A stretch of DNA of 64,000 bases from NCBI RefSeq assembly GCF_004614235.1, contig NZ_SPVH01000006.1:1479058-1543057 (forward strand). The letters run 5' to 3'. Made by a program: the position numbers and the translations under genes. This document shows positions 27,043 through 37,318 of this stretch, piece after piece. Position 1 is the first letter of the stretch. Each line of letters begins with the position of its first letter. Source of the stretch: Brevundimonas intermedia (lineage in GTDB: Bacteria; Pseudomonadota; Alphaproteobacteria; Caulobacterales; Caulobacteraceae). The notes under the pieces were generated by a model. That model did not search any database and was not told where the DNA came from. It was given only the letters and a program-made list of their open reading frames with translations.

Positions 27043-27085
27043 CGCGGTCTGTCCTCCCCGTTCGCCTTCGCGAACGGGGAGGTGA
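27025..27085 (-). repeat. Two-hairpin REP-like repeat, copy B (right flank, inverted)
   Basis: Read on the minus strand it matches copy A: TCACCTCCC, hairpin 1 with GTTCGC/GCGAAC in place of GTCGGC/GCCGAC and the same GAAG loop (13 perfect pairs, 27053-27082), GGGGAGGACAG, hairpin 2 GACCGC/GCGGTC (27034-27049), then AGGAGGGGG. The changed bases are compensated in both stems. The last 18 bases of the DUF559 gene lie inside it. Confidence 0.88.
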
Positions 27086-27093
27086 TGTTGATG

Positions 27094-28638
27094 TCAGGCG
27101 CCTTCGACCATCTTCTGGATCGTCACATAGTCCGTTTTGCCGGTGCCCAGGACCGGCACTTCGGCGACCTTGACGATTTTCTTGGGCACGATCAGCTCGG
27201 GGGCGCCATTGGCGCGGGCCCACTCGGCCAGAGGGGCGACCTCGGCCTCGGCGTGGTCGGTGACCAGGACCAGTTTTTCGCCCTTGCGGCTGTCGGGGAT
27301 CGACACGACGGCGTGGCGTTGTTCCGGCCAGACGGCGCCGGCAATGCCTTCCACGGCGGTCAGGGAAACCATTTCGCCGCCGATCTTGGCGAAGCGCTTG
27401 GCGCGGCCCCGGATGGTGACATAGCCATCGGCGTCCACATCGACGATGTCGCCGGTATCCAGCCAGGTATCGCCGATCGCGTCCCAGGCCAGGGGTTCGG
27501 CCGAGGTGACATAGCCGCTCATGACGTTGGGACCGCGCAGCATCAGACGGCCGCCCGCGTCGATGCCTTCCACCGGCTCCAGCGTCCAGTCGATGCCGGG
27601 CAGGACCTGGCCCACGGTGCCGGGCGCGTTGCGTTGGGGGTGGTTCACGGCGATGACCGGCGAGGCCTCGGTCGCCCCATAGCCTTCCAACAGGACCACG
27701 CCGCCGAACTTTTCGTCGAACAGGGCGCGGGTTTCGGGCCGCACCTTCTCGGCGCCGGCGACCACGAACTTCAGCGTCGAGAAATCGTTCGGCTCGGCGA
27801 CGCGACCGTACTGGTTCAGGAAGGTGTCGGTGGCGAACAGGATCGAGGCGTTCACCTGGGGCAGCAGGTCGGTGATCTGTTTGGCGTGCAGCGGCGATGG
27901 ATACTGGAAGGCCTTCAAGCCCTGAAGCAGCGGCAGGATGACGCCGCCGGTCAGGCCGAAGCAGTGGAAGGTCGGCAGGGGATTGAACATCACCCATTCC
28001 GGCAGCAGGTCGATATGGGCCGCGACCTGACGGGCGTTGGCGACGAGATTCTTCTGGCTCAGCACCACGCCCTTGGGCGTGCCGAAACTGCCGGAGGTGA
28101 ACAGGACCACGCCCGGCGCGTCCGGGTCGGTCTTGACGCGGAACCGCTTGGGCGCGGCGCCGGCGGCGAGGCCGTACAGCTTGTCGGCCAGGCCGATGGT
28201 CTTGCGCACGTCGTCCAGCCACACGATTTCGGCCACCGTCTTCAGCTCGACGATCAGGTCGTCCAGCTTGGCCTGTTCGATGAAGCGTTTGGCGGTCAGC
28301 ACCTTCTTGACGCCTGAGGCCTTTATCGCGGCCTTCAGATTGGCCTCGCCGGCGGTGAAGTTCAGCATGACCGGCACACGGCCGTGAGCGTGCAGGCCAA
28401 AGAAGGTGACGACGACGCCCATCGACGACGGCAGCAGGATGGCGACCCGCTCGCCCAGATCGGTCATGTGGGCGATCTTGCGGCCCAGCACGAAGGCGGC
28501 GCGGATCAGGCCGGTGTAGGTGAGGGGGTGGCGATCCTGATCCTCCAGAATTTCCTTGTCGCCGAACCGCGCCCGCGCATCGATCAGGGCGTCGATCAGG
28601 GACGAGTCGTAAAGCGAGGGATCCAGGGCCTGGCGCAA
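27094..28638 (-). CDS. AMP-forming acyl-CoA/acyl-ACP synthetase
   Basis: A 514-residue ANL-superfamily enzyme that activates a carboxylic acid through an acyl-adenylate. The ATP loop is VLFTSGSFGTPKGVVLS near residue 180, followed by FNPLPTFHCFGLTGG, LLEGYGATEASPVIAVN and the hinge WLDTGDIVDVDADGYVTIRGR; KRFAKIGGEMVSLTAVE resembles the acyl-ACP synthetase domain of Aas. The C-terminal lysine is probably in GTGKTDYVTIQ. A fatty acid is the likely substrate; whether CoA or ACP is the acceptor is unclear. It is divergent from lipA across a 183-bp gap containing two palindromes. Confidence 0.85.
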   Translation of the reverse strand: MRQALDPSLYDSSLIDALIDARARFGDKEILEDQDRHPLTYTGLIRAAFVLGRKIAHMTDLGERVAILLPSSMGVVVTFFGLHAHGRVPVMLNFTAGEANLKAAIKASGVKKVLTAKRFIEQAKLDDLIVELKTVAEIVWLDDVRKTIGLADKLYGLAAGAAPKRFRVKTDPDAPGVVLFTSGSFGTPKGVVLSQKNLVANARQVAAHIDLLPEWVMFNPLPTFHCFGLTGGVILPLLQGLKAFQYPSPLHAKQITDLLPQVNASILFATDTFLNQYGRVAEPNDFSTLKFVVAGAEKVRPETRALFDEKFGGVVLLEGYGATEASPVIAVNHPQRNAPGTVGQVLPGIDWTLEPVEGIDAGGRLMLRGPNVMSGYVTSAEPLAWDAIGDTWLDTGDIVDVDADGYVTIRGRAKRFAKIGGEMVSLTAVEGIAGAVWPEQRHAVVSIPDSRKGEKLVLVTDHAEAEVAPLAEWARANGAPELIVPKKIVKVAEVPVLGTGKTDYVTIQKMVEGA

Positions 28639-28689
28639 GCGCGTCTCCTACGGAGGGCGCGGAAGGCCCTCTCTGTTGTTCGGGCGACT

Positions 28690-28723
28690 GTCATTAATGA
28701 CGCCGCGTCATCTTGAAAAGATG
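28690..28723. promoter_or_regulatory. Two palindromes in the acyl-synthetase/lipA divergent region
   Basis: GTCATTAATGAC (28690-28701) is a perfect 12-bp palindrome and CATCTTgaaAAGATG follows about 7 bases later. Both lie between divergent start codons in otherwise non-coding DNA, the usual place for an operator. The regulator is not identifiable. Confidence 0.4.
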
Positions 28724-28821
28724 CGTAACGTCGCGTGAGTTCCGCCGTGCGATCACGCCTGCGGCAAGTCTGTTACCCGGTGTGCCTTGCCTTAACGCCT
28801 TCAAAGTCCGAAATACCGGGA

Positions 28822-29784
28822 ATGGTCACCCTGATCGACACCCTTCAGCGCAAGCCTTCCGAGCTGCGTCACCCCGAAAAGCAGAACCGGCCCGAGTCGG
28901 TGGTTCTGAAGAAGCCAGACTGGCTGAGGGTCAAGGCGCCCGGTTCGGGCCAGTACAATGCGACCAAGGAGATCGTGCGCTCCAAGGGGCTGGTGACGGT
29001 CTGCGAGGAAGCGGCCTGTCCGAACATCGGCGAGTGCTGGAGCCAGAAGCACGCCACCTTGATGATCATGGGCGACACCTGCACGCGGGCCTGCGCCTTC
29101 TGCAACGTCAAGACGGGCCTGCCCCAGCCGCTGGACCCGGAAGAGGCCGGCAAGGTCGGTCTGGCGGTTCATCAGATGGGCCTGAACCACGTGGTGATCA
29201 CCTCGGTCGATCGCGACGACGTGTCGGACGGCGGCGCCGCCCACTTCGCCGAGGTGGTGCGCCAGATCCGCATCCAGGCGCCGGGCACCACCATCGAGAT
29301 CCTGACGCCCGACTTCCTGCGCAAGGACGGGGCGGCGGCCGTGATGATCGACGCCAAGCCGGACGTCTTCAACCACAACCTTGAGACCGTGCCGCGCCTG
29401 TATCTGAAGATCCGGCCCGGCGCCCGCTACTTCCACTCCTTACGCCTGCTGCAAATGGTCAAGGAGCGCGACCCGGAGCAGTTCACCAAGTCCGGCATCA
29501 TGGTCGGCCTGGGCGAGACCAAGGAAGAGGTCATGCAGGTGATGGACGACATGCGCTCCGCCGGCGTGGACTTCATCACCATCGGCCAGTATCTGCAGCC
29601 GACGCGCAAACACGCCGCCATCGACCGGTTCGTCACGCCGGAAGAGTTCAAGGCCTATGAGGCGATCGCCCGGGCCAAGGGCTTCCTGATGGTGTCCTCG
29701 TCACCGCTGACGCGTTCGTCGCACCACGCCGGCGACGATTTCGCTCGGTTGAAGGCGGCGCGCGAGGCGCAGCTGCGTCGCTAA
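28822..29784 (+). CDS. lipA: Lipoyl synthase LipA
   Basis: A radical-SAM enzyme that inserts two sulfurs into protein-bound octanoate to give lipoyl groups. It has 320 residues. The auxiliary-cluster cysteines C61, C66 and C72 are in [12 protein letters not shown], and the radical-SAM cluster C87, C91, C94 in [31 protein letters not shown] and the C-terminal [15 protein letters not shown] complete the family signature. ATG 28822 ([14 protein letters not shown]) is chosen over GTG 28735. It would serve the lipoyl domains of the PDH proteins encoded about 6 kb downstream. Confidence 0.97.
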   Translation: MVTLIDTLQRKPSELRHPEKQNRPESVVLKKPDWLRVKAPGSGQYNATKEIVRSKGLVTVCEEAACPNIGECWSQKHATLMIMGDTCTRACAFCNVKTGLPQPLDPEEAGKVGLAVHQMGLNHVVITSVDRDDVSDGGAAHFAEVVRQIRIQAPGTTIEILTPDFLRKDGAAAVMIDAKPDVFNHNLETVPRLYLKIRPGARYFHSLRLLQMVKERDPEQFTKSGIMVGLGETKEEVMQVMDDMRSAGVDFITIGQYLQPTRKHAAIDRFVTPEEFKAYEAIARAKGFLMVSSSPLTRSSHHAGDDFARLKAAREAQLRR

Positions 29785-29791
29785 GTCCCGC

Positions 29792-30244
29792 ATGGCCGTC
29801 CACCGCGTCACGCGCATCCTTCCCTATGCGCCCGAACAGCTTGCCGATCTGGTCGCTGACGTGCGCGCCTATCCCGACTTCGTGCCGTGGGTCACGTCGA
29901 TGCGCGTCTGGAACGAGCGGGCCGAGGGCGAGGGCGTCACTGTGCTGGACGCTGAGGCGGGGGTCGGCTTCTCCTTCCTGAAGGAGCGGTTCTCCACCTG
30001 GGTCCGGCATGACCGGAACGCGCCCAAGGTCGAGGTCGGCCTGCTGCGCGGCCCGTTCAAGCATCTAAAAAACCGGTGGGAGTTCTTTCCGCACCCCGAC
30101 GGCGCGCGGCTGGAGTTCATGATCGACTTCGCCTTCAAGTCGAAGATGCTGGACCTGATGCTGTCGGCCAACTTCGACCGGGCGGTGGAAAAGCTGATCG
30201 GCTGTTTCGAGGCCGAGGCGAAGCGGAGATACTCCAGGCCATGA
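29792..30244 (+). CDS. COQ10/RatA-family START domain protein (ubiquinone-binding)
   Basis: A 150-residue START-fold protein beginning HRVTRILPYAPEQLADLVAD and containing YPDFVPWVTSMRVWN, FKHLKNRWEFFPHPDG and FEFKS-like IDFAFKSKMLDLML. Such proteins bind coenzyme Q and support respiration in mitochondria and proteobacteria; the E. coli homologue RatA was reported as a ribosome-acting toxin, but no antitoxin gene (ratB) is adjacent here, so the CoQ role is preferred. It starts 7 bp after lipA and overlaps the next gene by 4 bp. Confidence 0.85.
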   Translation: MAVHRVTRILPYAPEQLADLVADVRAYPDFVPWVTSMRVWNERAEGEGVTVLDAEAGVGFSFLKERFSTWVRHDRNAPKVEVGLLRGPFKHLKNRWEFFPHPDGARLEFMIDFAFKSKMLDLMLSANFDRAVEKLIGCFEAEAKRRYSRP

Positions 30245-31356
30245 GTTTCGATTTCGACGCGACCGTCGTGGGCGCCGGGGCTGTGGGCCTGGCCTGCGGT
30301 CGGGCGTTGTCGAAGCGGGGCCTGACGGTGCTGGTGCTGGAGAAGGAAGGCCACATCGGTCAGGGCGTCTCGTCGCGCAATTCCGAGGTCATCCATGGCG
30401 GCCTCTATTATCCGACCGGATCGCTGAAGGCGCAGTTCTGCGTCGAGGGACGGCGCGCCCTCTATGACTTCCTGGCCAGTCGCAAGATCGATCATCGCAA
30501 ATGCGGCAAGCTGGTCGTGGCGACGCAAGAAGACGAGGTCGAGCGTATCGAAGCCATCTTCGAACAGGCGACGGCCAACGGTGTCGAGGGGCTGGAGCAC
30601 CTGACCGGCGCCCAGGCGCGGGCGCTTGAGCCCGATCTGAACGCCCACGCCGCCATCCTGTCGCCCGAGAGCGGCCTGTTCGACAGCCACGGCTATATGC
30701 TGGCCCTGCAGGGCGAGATCGAGGATGCGGGCGGGTCGGTGGTGGTGTCCGCGCCCTTTGAGGGCGCCGAATCGCTGCCGGGCGGCGGGTTTCGTGTGCG
30801 CGTGGGCGGGGAGGGAGCGATGAAGATCACCAGCCGCCTGCTGGTCACCGCGCCCGGCCTGTCGGCTCAGGCCGTGGCTACGGCCATCGACGGCTATCCG
30901 GCCAGCGACATTCCCGCCGGTCATTTCGGCAAGGGGGTCTATTTCCGTCTGGTCGGAAAGGCGCCGTTCGACCGGCTGATCTATCCGCCGCCCATCCCCG
31001 GCGCCCTGGGCACGCACTATCGCAAGGACCTGGGCGGGCAGGCCGTGTTCGGCCCCGACCTGGCCTATGTCGAGACCGAGGACTATTCGGTCGATCCGGC
31101 CAAGGCGGAGGTGTTCGCCGCCTATATCCGCCGCTTCTGGCCCGGCCTGCCCGACGGCGCCCTAACGCCGGACTACGCCGGCATCCGGCCCAAGCTGCAT
31201 GGGCCGGGCGAGCCGCAACCGGACTTTCAACTGCATGGGCGCGAGCATCACGGCATCGACGGCCTGATGGCGCTGTTCGGCATCGAGAGTCCTGGTCTGA
31301 CCAGCTCCCTGGCCATAGGCGAGGCCGTAGCCGCCGCCTTGACGGAGATCGCATGA
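30241..31356 (+). CDS. FAD-dependent oxidoreductase, L-2-hydroxyglutarate oxidase-like
   Basis: A 371-residue DAO-fold flavoprotein resembling LhgO/L2HGDH, which oxidises L-2-hydroxyglutarate to 2-oxoglutarate and passes electrons to quinones. The FAD-binding VVGAGAVGLACGRALSKRG is at the N terminus, followed by SSRNSEVIHGGLYYPTGSLK (the typical flavin-site segment) and the C-terminal GLMALFGIESPGLTSSLAIG. ATG 30241 overlaps the stop of the COQ10-like gene. The neighbouring ubiquinone-binding protein fits electron delivery to quinone, though this is inference. Confidence 0.84.
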   Translation: MSFDFDATVVGAGAVGLACGRALSKRGLTVLVLEKEGHIGQGVSSRNSEVIHGGLYYPTGSLKAQFCVEGRRALYDFLASRKIDHRKCGKLVVATQEDEVERIEAIFEQATANGVEGLEHLTGAQARALEPDLNAHAAILSPESGLFDSHGYMLALQGEIEDAGGSVVVSAPFEGAESLPGGGFRVRVGGEGAMKITSRLLVTAPGLSAQAVATAIDGYPASDIPAGHFGKGVYFRLVGKAPFDRLIYPPPIPGALGTHYRKDLGGQAVFGPDLAYVETEDYSVDPAKAEVFAAYIRRFWPGLPDGALTPDYAGIRPKLHGPGEPQPDFQLHGREHHGIDGLMALFGIESPGLTSSLAIGEAVAAALTEIA

Positions 31357-31904
31357 CCGAACGCGAGAAGATGCTAGCGGGCCTGCCCTATGATCCGGGC
31401 GATCAGGACTTGCGGGACGGTCGCGCCCGCGCGGTCGGCCTGACCGTCGCCATCAACGCCGAGCCGGATCGCGAGCGGCGCGGCGTCCTGGTCAATAAAC
31501 TGGTGAACGCGGCCGATGGCAAGGCGGTGATCATGCCGGGCTTCTTCTGTGACTATGGCGTCAACATCCATATGGGAGCGCGGGCCTTCGCGAACGCCAA
31601 CTGCGTGTTCCTGGACTGCGCCGAAATCCGCATCGGCGACAACTTCCAGGCTGGGCCTGGAGTGCAGCTTCTGACGCCGGAGCATCCGCTGGACGCCGTG
31701 GCGCGTCGCGGCGAGGAAACGGCGCGGCCCATCGTCATCGGCGACGACGTCTGGATCGGCGGCGGCGCCATCATCCTGGCCGGCGTCACCGTCGGGGATC
31801 GATCGGTGATCGGCGCCGGTTCGGTGGTGACCAGGGATGTGCCGTCGGATGTCGTGGTGGTCGGGAATCCGGCGAAGATCGTGCGTCGCCTGACACCTGC
31901 TTAA
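31353..31904 (+). CDS. Maltose/galactoside O-acetyltransferase-like enzyme (left-handed beta helix)
   Basis: A 183-residue hexapeptide-repeat acetyltransferase of the LacA/Maa type. The N-terminal helix MTEREKMLAGLPYDPGDQDL is the Mac domain. Repeats run through INIHMGARAFANANCVFLD-like segments, with catalytic His in LLTPEHPLDAV, then IGDDVWIGGGAIILAGVTVG and SVVTRDVPSDVVVVGNPAKI, where acetyl-CoA binds. The acceptor sugar is unknown. ATGA overlap joins it to the oxidoreductase gene. Confidence 0.88.
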   Translation: MTEREKMLAGLPYDPGDQDLRDGRARAVGLTVAINAEPDRERRGVLVNKLVNAADGKAVIMPGFFCDYGVNIHMGARAFANANCVFLDCAEIRIGDNFQAGPGVQLLTPEHPLDAVARRGEETARPIVIGDDVWIGGGAIILAGVTVGDRSVIGAGSVVTRDVPSDVVVVGNPAKIVRRLTPA

Positions 31905-32059
31905 ACGCCTTGAAATCGTCGCGGGGTTCATGCATAAGCCGCGCCTCGCGTGGCGGTCCCCCGTTCTTCCTTTGAAGGGTTCAGGGCCGCCGCTATCGTT
32001 TTCGCGCTTGATCAGGCTTCGGCTCTGGGCGGCGCCCGACTTAGAAGATTGAGACGGAC

Positions 32060-32242
32060 ATGGCCGTTCCGAAGCGGAAAGTATCCCCCTCGCGTCGCAA
32101 CATGCGCCGCGCCCACGACGCCCTGACCTCGAACGTCTATGTCGAGGACAAGGACACCGGCGAGCTGAAGCGCCCGCACCACATCGACCTGAAGACCGGC
32201 ACCTATCGCGGTCGCCAGGTCATCACGCCGAAAGAAGACTAG
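32060..32242 (+). CDS. rpmF: 50S ribosomal protein L32
   Basis: A 60-residue basic protein, [20 protein letters not shown], with the C-terminal [12 protein letters not shown] typical of alphaproteobacterial L32. It lacks the four-cysteine zinc site, so it is the zinc-independent form. It sits alone between a 155-bp upstream gap that probably holds its promoter and a strong downstream hairpin terminator. Confidence 0.97.
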   Translation: MAVPKRKVSPSRRNMRRAHDALTSNVYVEDKDTGELKRPHHIDLKTGTYRGRQVITPKED

Positions 32243-32281
32243 TCTTTCAGGCGATCCTGGCTTCGGCCGGATGACGATTTT

Positions 32282-32312
32282 AACGGCGCGCGGTGACCCG
32301 CGCGCCGTTTTC
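32282..32312 (+). terminator. Rho-independent terminator after rpmF
   Basis: AACGGCGCGCGG pairs perfectly with CCGCGCGCCGTT around a 4-base TGAC loop (12 pairs, 32282-32309) and is followed by TTTTC. Confidence 0.85.
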
Positions 32313-32351
32313 GTGCGTTCAATGCGGTGAAGCTTCCTCTGGAGACGCCGC

Positions 32352-32969
32352 ATGATGATTCGTTTCACCGCCGTCAGCGCCTGCGCGCTGCTGACGCTCG
32401 CCGCCTGTGACCGCCAGGAACAGCCTGCCGCTCCGGCTCCCGTGACCGCTGCGCCGGCTGTGGAGACGCCCGCAGCGCCCGCTGCAGACCCCAACGCCCT
32501 GACGGCCGAAGGGCTGGGCCCCGTGCGAATCGGCATGACGCGCGCCGAGCTGGTGACGGCCTGGGGCGATGATTCTCAGCCGAACGCCGTCGGCGGCGCC
32601 GATCCGGAGACCTGTGACGAGTTCCACCCGGCCAATGCGCCGGCGGACGTGCGGGTCATGATCCAGAACGGCGTCCTGACGCGAATCACTCTGGCGCGCG
32701 GTGCGACGAACAAGACCGATCGTGGATTTGGCGTCGGCGACGCCGCCATGGCGATCAAACAGGCTTACGGCGGCGCCCTTTTCGCCCAGCCGCACAAATA
32801 CCAGGATGCGCCGGCTGAAGATCTGTTCGTCTGGTCGCGTGGCGGCTCGACGTCCTATGTCACCGATCCGGCGGCACGCGGCGTGCGCTACGAAATCGGC
32901 AGCGACGGCAAGGTGATGATGGTTCACGCCGGCGACCCGTCGATCCAACTGGTCGAGGGCTGTTCCTGA
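32352..32969 (+). CDS. Hypothetical lipoprotein
   Basis: A 205-residue protein with a lipoprotein signal: basic-hydrophobic leader MMIRFTAVSACALLTLAAC with lipobox LAAC, then a proline/alanine-rich linker of about 30 residues. The mature domain begins LTAEGLGPVRIGMTRAELVT, a SmpA/BamE-like start segment, and contains two cysteines (ETCDEF near the middle and the last residues EGCS) that could pair. An envelope location is likely; no function can be assigned. It is followed by eno after an 89-bp gap. Confidence 0.75.
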   Translation: MMIRFTAVSACALLTLAACDRQEQPAAPAPVTAAPAVETPAAPAADPNALTAEGLGPVRIGMTRAELVTAWGDDSQPNAVGGADPETCDEFHPANAPADVRVMIQNGVLTRITLARGATNKTDRGFGVGDAAMAIKQAYGGALFAQPHKYQDAPAEDLFVWSRGGSTSYVTDPAARGVRYEIGSDGKVMMVHAGDPSIQLVEGCS

Positions 32970-33016
32970 CGCCAGCCGACGATGTCGGCATTGGCGTTTT
33001 GCGGGGAGGCGGCTAA

Positions 33017-34336
<1,320 letters not shown>

Positions 34337-34346
34337 GAATGGAATT

Positions 34347-34376
34347 GTCGGCGGAGAATCAGCGTTCTCCGCCGAC
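34347..34376 (+). terminator. Hairpin terminator after eno
   Basis: GTCGGCGGAGAA pairs with TTCTCCGCCGAC over 12 perfect pairs around TCAGCG, followed by TATCTTA (a weak U tract). A smaller hairpin, CACAGT/ACTGTG with TTTT after it, lies at 34417-34438. Confidence 0.75.
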
Positions 34377-34461
34377 TATCTTACGGTCAAGCTACATTTC
34401 GTTAGGCATTTTCGGGCACAGTCCATGAACTGTGTTTTCGCGCTCAGAAGGAGCGTTTTAA

Positions 34462-34773
34462 GTGCCCGAACGGATGAAACCTTACCGCCTGTCCTTCGCC
34501 CTGTTGTTGTTGCTTGCCTATCTTGGGGTGCAGGCGCTGACGGGCGAGCGCGGCTTGCTGAGCGGCTCTTCCCGCGATGCCCTGCTGGGGCAGCGCGAGG
34601 ACCAATTGGCGCATCTGACCGAACAGCGTCGCGACCTTGAGACGCGCGTTCGCTATCTGCGCACCGACAGTCTGTCCCGTGATCTTCTGGAAGAGCGCGC
34701 GCGCGCCGTCTTGGGCTTCTCGGACCCCCGCGACTATGTGATCCGCGTGCCGGGGCCCGCTGTTCAAGGGTGA
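34462..34773 (+). CDS. ftsB: Septum formation initiator FtsB/DivIC-like protein
   Basis: A 103-residue bitopic membrane protein of the divisome FtsBLQ complex. A short cytoplasmic N terminus leads into one transmembrane helix (LSFALLLLLAYLGVQAL), then a coiled-coil (REDQLAHLTEQRRDLETRV) and the C-terminal LEERARAVLGFSDPRDYVIR expected of DivIC/FtsB. The start is GTG 34462 with AAGGAG upstream; ATG 34474 is possible. An eno-ftsB pairing is common in proteobacteria. Confidence 0.85.
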   Translation: MPERMKPYRLSFALLLLLAYLGVQALTGERGLLSGSSRDALLGQREDQLAHLTEQRRDLETRVRYLRTDSLSRDLLEERARAVLGFSDPRDYVIRVPGPAVQG

Positions 34774-34906
34774 AAACCTTCGCCACTTGAACTATTGTTA
34801 CAGGGCGGCTCCCACCCCTTTGCCTTCCGGGAAGGAAGGCTGCTAAAGCCCCTTTCCGTAACGATAAGAAGGCGCCGGTTCTCGACGCCTAGCCGGGAGA
34901 TACCGG

Positions 34907-35935
34907 ATGGCGAAAGCCCCAGCCAAATCCGCTCAGACGACTTCGCCTGACAAACTGCCCAACACGCCGACGGCGTCCAAGGAGGATCTGCTTCGCTTCT
35001 ATCGCGAGATGGTCCTGATCCGTCGCTTCGAGGAGCGTGCAGGTCAGCTCTATGGCATGGGTCTGATCGGCGGCTTCTGCCACCTGTACATCGGCCAGGA
35101 AGCCGTGGCCGTCGGCGTTCAGGAGAGCGTCAAACAGGGCCACGACAAGATCATCACCGGCTACCGTGACCACGGCCACATGCTGGCCGCCGGGATGGAT
35201 CCCAAGGAAGTTATGGCCGAGCTGACCGGCCGCAGCGGCGGCTCGTCCAAGGGCAAGGGCGGTTCGATGCACATGTTCGACGTGCCGACCGGTTTCTACG
35301 GCGGTCACGGCATCGTCGGCGCCCAGGTGGCGCTGGGCACCGGACTGGCCTTCGCCGGCAAATATCGAGGCGACGATTCGGTGGCCTTCGTCTATTTCGG
35401 CGACGGCGCCTCGAACCAGGGTCAGGTCTACGAGAGCTTCAACATGGCCCAGCTGTGGAAGCTGCCGGCCATCTACATCATCGAGAACAACCAGTACGCC
35501 ATGGGCACGAGCATCGAACGCTCGTCGTCCACGACCGAGCTGTACCAGCGCGGGGCCAGCTTCGGCATTCCGGGCGAACAGGTGGACGGCATGGACGTGC
35601 TGGCCGTGCGCGACGCCACGGCGCGTGCGGTCAAACGCGCCCGCGAAGGCGGCGGTCCCTTCATTCTGGAAGTGAAGACCTATCGCTATCGCGGTCACTC
35701 GATGTCCGACCCGGCGAAATACCGGACCAAGGAAGAGGTGGACGAGGTCAAGAAGACACGCGACCCGATCGATCACCTGAAGATGCTGCTGTCGGCCGCC
35801 AATGCGACCGAGGACGAGCTCAAGGCCATCGACACCGAAATCAAGGCGATCGTCGCCGAAGCTGTTCAATTCGCCCAAGAGAGCCCGGAACCCGATCCGT
35901 CCGAGCTCTACACCGACGTCTACGTGGAGGCCTGA
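34907..35935 (+). CDS. pdhA: Pyruvate dehydrogenase E1 component, alpha subunit
   Basis: E1 alpha binds thiamine diphosphate and decarboxylates pyruvate. The 342 residues carry YREMVLIRRFEERAGQLYGM, HLYIGQEAVAVGV, GYRDHGHMLAAGMD, the TPP motif YFGDGASNQGQVYESFNMA ending in IIENNQ, and the phosphorylation-loop-like YRYRGHSMSDPAKYR. A basic, proline- and alanine-rich N-terminal extension of about 25 residues precedes the fold. pdhB starts 3 bp after its stop. Confidence 0.97.
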   Translation: MAKAPAKSAQTTSPDKLPNTPTASKEDLLRFYREMVLIRRFEERAGQLYGMGLIGGFCHLYIGQEAVAVGVQESVKQGHDKIITGYRDHGHMLAAGMDPKEVMAELTGRSGGSSKGKGGSMHMFDVPTGFYGGHGIVGAQVALGTGLAFAGKYRGDDSVAFVYFGDGASNQGQVYESFNMAQLWKLPAIYIIENNQYAMGTSIERSSSTTELYQRGASFGIPGEQVDGMDVLAVRDATARAVKRAREGGGPFILEVKTYRYRGHSMSDPAKYRTKEEVDEVKKTRDPIDHLKMLLSAANATEDELKAIDTEIKAIVAEAVQFAQESPEPDPSELYTDVYVEA

Positions 35936-35938
35936 TCC

Positions 35939-37318
35939 GTGACCGACATTCTGATGCCGGCGCTGTCCCCCACGATGGAAGAGGGCACGCTGACCAAATG
36001 GCACATCAAGGCAGGCGACACGGTGTCGGCTGGCCAGGTGATCGCCGAGATCGAAACCGACAAGGCGACGATGGAAGTCGAGGCCGTGGATGAAGGCGAA
36101 GTGCTGGAAATCCTGGTCGCCGAAGGCTCCGAAAACGTGAAGGTCAATACGCCGATCGCGCGTCTGGCTGGCGAAGACGGCGCAGCGGCGCCCGCGCCCA
36201 AGGCTGAATCCGACAAGGCTCAGGCCGATGCGCCCAAGGCTACGGCCGAAGGCAAGACGGGCGATCCCGAAAAAGCCCCGGCCCAGACCTCGACCCCCAA
36301 GGTCGAGCTGCGCGACCCGGAAATCCCGGCCGACACCAAACTGGTCAAGACGACCGTGCGCGACGCCCTTCGCGACGCCATGGCCGAAGAGATGCGTCGC
36401 GATGATCGCGTCTTCCTGATCGGTGAGGAAGTCGCCCAGTACCAGGGCGCCTACAAGGTCAGCCGCGACCTGCTGCAGGAGTTCGGCGACCAGCGCGTCG
36501 TCGACACCCCGATCACCGAGCACGGCTTCGCCGGCCTGGGCGTCGGCGCCGCCATGTCGGGCCTGAAGCCGATCGTCGAGTTCATGACGTTCAACTTCGC
36601 CATGCAGGCGATCGACCACATCATCAACTCGGCCGCCAAGACCCTGTATATGTCAGGCGGTCAAATCCGGGCGCCTATCGTGTTCCGCGGTCCGAACGGC
36701 GCCGCCTCGCGCGTCGGCGCGCAGCACAGCCAGGACTATTCGGCCTGGTATGCTCAGGTTCCGGGTCTGAAAGTCGTCGCGCCCTATGATGCCGCCGACG
36801 CCAAGGGCCTGCTCAAGGCCGCCATCCGCGACCCGAACCCCGTCGTCTTCCTCGAACACGAGATGATGTACGGCCTGGAGTTCGACGTGCCGGACGTCGA
36901 GGACTACGTTCTGCCGATCGGCAAGGCCAAGGTCCGTCGCGAAGGCAAGGACGTGACCATCACGGCCCACAGCCGCATGGTCGGCTTCGCCCTGCAGGCC
37001 GCCGAGAAGCTGGCTGAAGAGGGCATCGAGTGCGAGGTCGTCGATCTGCGAACCCTGCGTCCGCTGGACACCGACACCATCGTCGAGAGCGTCAAGAAGA
37101 CCAGCCGTCTGGTCTCGGCCGAAGAGGGCTGGGGTCCGATGGGCGTCGGCGCCGAGGTCGTGGCCCGCGTCATCGAACACGCCTTCGATTATCTGGACGC
37201 CCCACCGTTGCGGGTGCACCAGGAAGACGTGCCGCTGCCCTACGCCGCCAATCTGGAAGTCTTGTCGCTTCCGGGCGTGGACAAGATCGTGGCGGCCGTG
37301 AAGCAGGTGACGGCATGA
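35939..37318 (+). CDS. pdhB: Pyruvate dehydrogenase E1 component, beta subunit with N-terminal lipoyl domain
   Basis: A 459-residue chain. Residues 1-80 are a lipoyl domain with target lysine K42 in [18 protein letters not shown], a fusion typical of alphaproteobacterial E1 beta. A linker of Ala/Pro/Lys runs to about 125, and the transketolase-like domain begins at [17 protein letters not shown], with [50 protein letters not shown] and [11 protein letters not shown]. The start is GTG 35939. The lipoyl domain is nearly identical to that of E2, pointing to duplication inside the operon. Confidence 0.97.
   Translation: MTDILMPALSPTMEEGTLTKWHIKAGDTVSAGQVIAEIETDKATMEVEAVDEGEVLEILVAEGSENVKVNTPIARLAGEDGAAAPAPKAESDKAQADAPKATAEGKTGDPEKAPAQTSTPKVELRDPEIPADTKLVKTTVRDALRDAMAEEMRRDDRVFLIGEEVAQYQGAYKVSRDLLQEFGDQRVVDTPITEHGFAGLGVGAAMSGLKPIVEFMTFNFAMQAIDHIINSAAKTLYMSGGQIRAPIVFRGPNGAASRVGAQHSQDYSAWYAQVPGLKVVAPYDAADAKGLLKAAIRDPNPVVFLEHEMMYGLEFDVPDVEDYVLPIGKAKVRREGKDVTITAHSRMVGFALQAAEKLAEEGIECEVVDLRTLRPLDTDTIVESVKKTSRLVSAEEGWGPMGVGAEVVARVIEHAFDYLDAPPLRVHQEDVPLPYAANLEVLSLPGVDKIVAAVKQVTA

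Noticed and set aside
26561..27085. The hairpin repeats as simple terminators
   Set aside because: They lack T-runs, carry two hairpins with conserved loops and flanks, and recur as inverted pairs, unlike terminators. A secondary terminator role is still possible.
28735..28821. Longer N terminus for LipA
   Set aside because: The extra 29 residues resemble no lipoyl synthase leader and would use a GTG without a ribosome site; ATG 28822 fits the family.
34889..36619. 576-codon frame antisense to pdhA/pdhB
   Set aside because: The product is His/Arg-rich nonsense typical of antisense high-GC frames.
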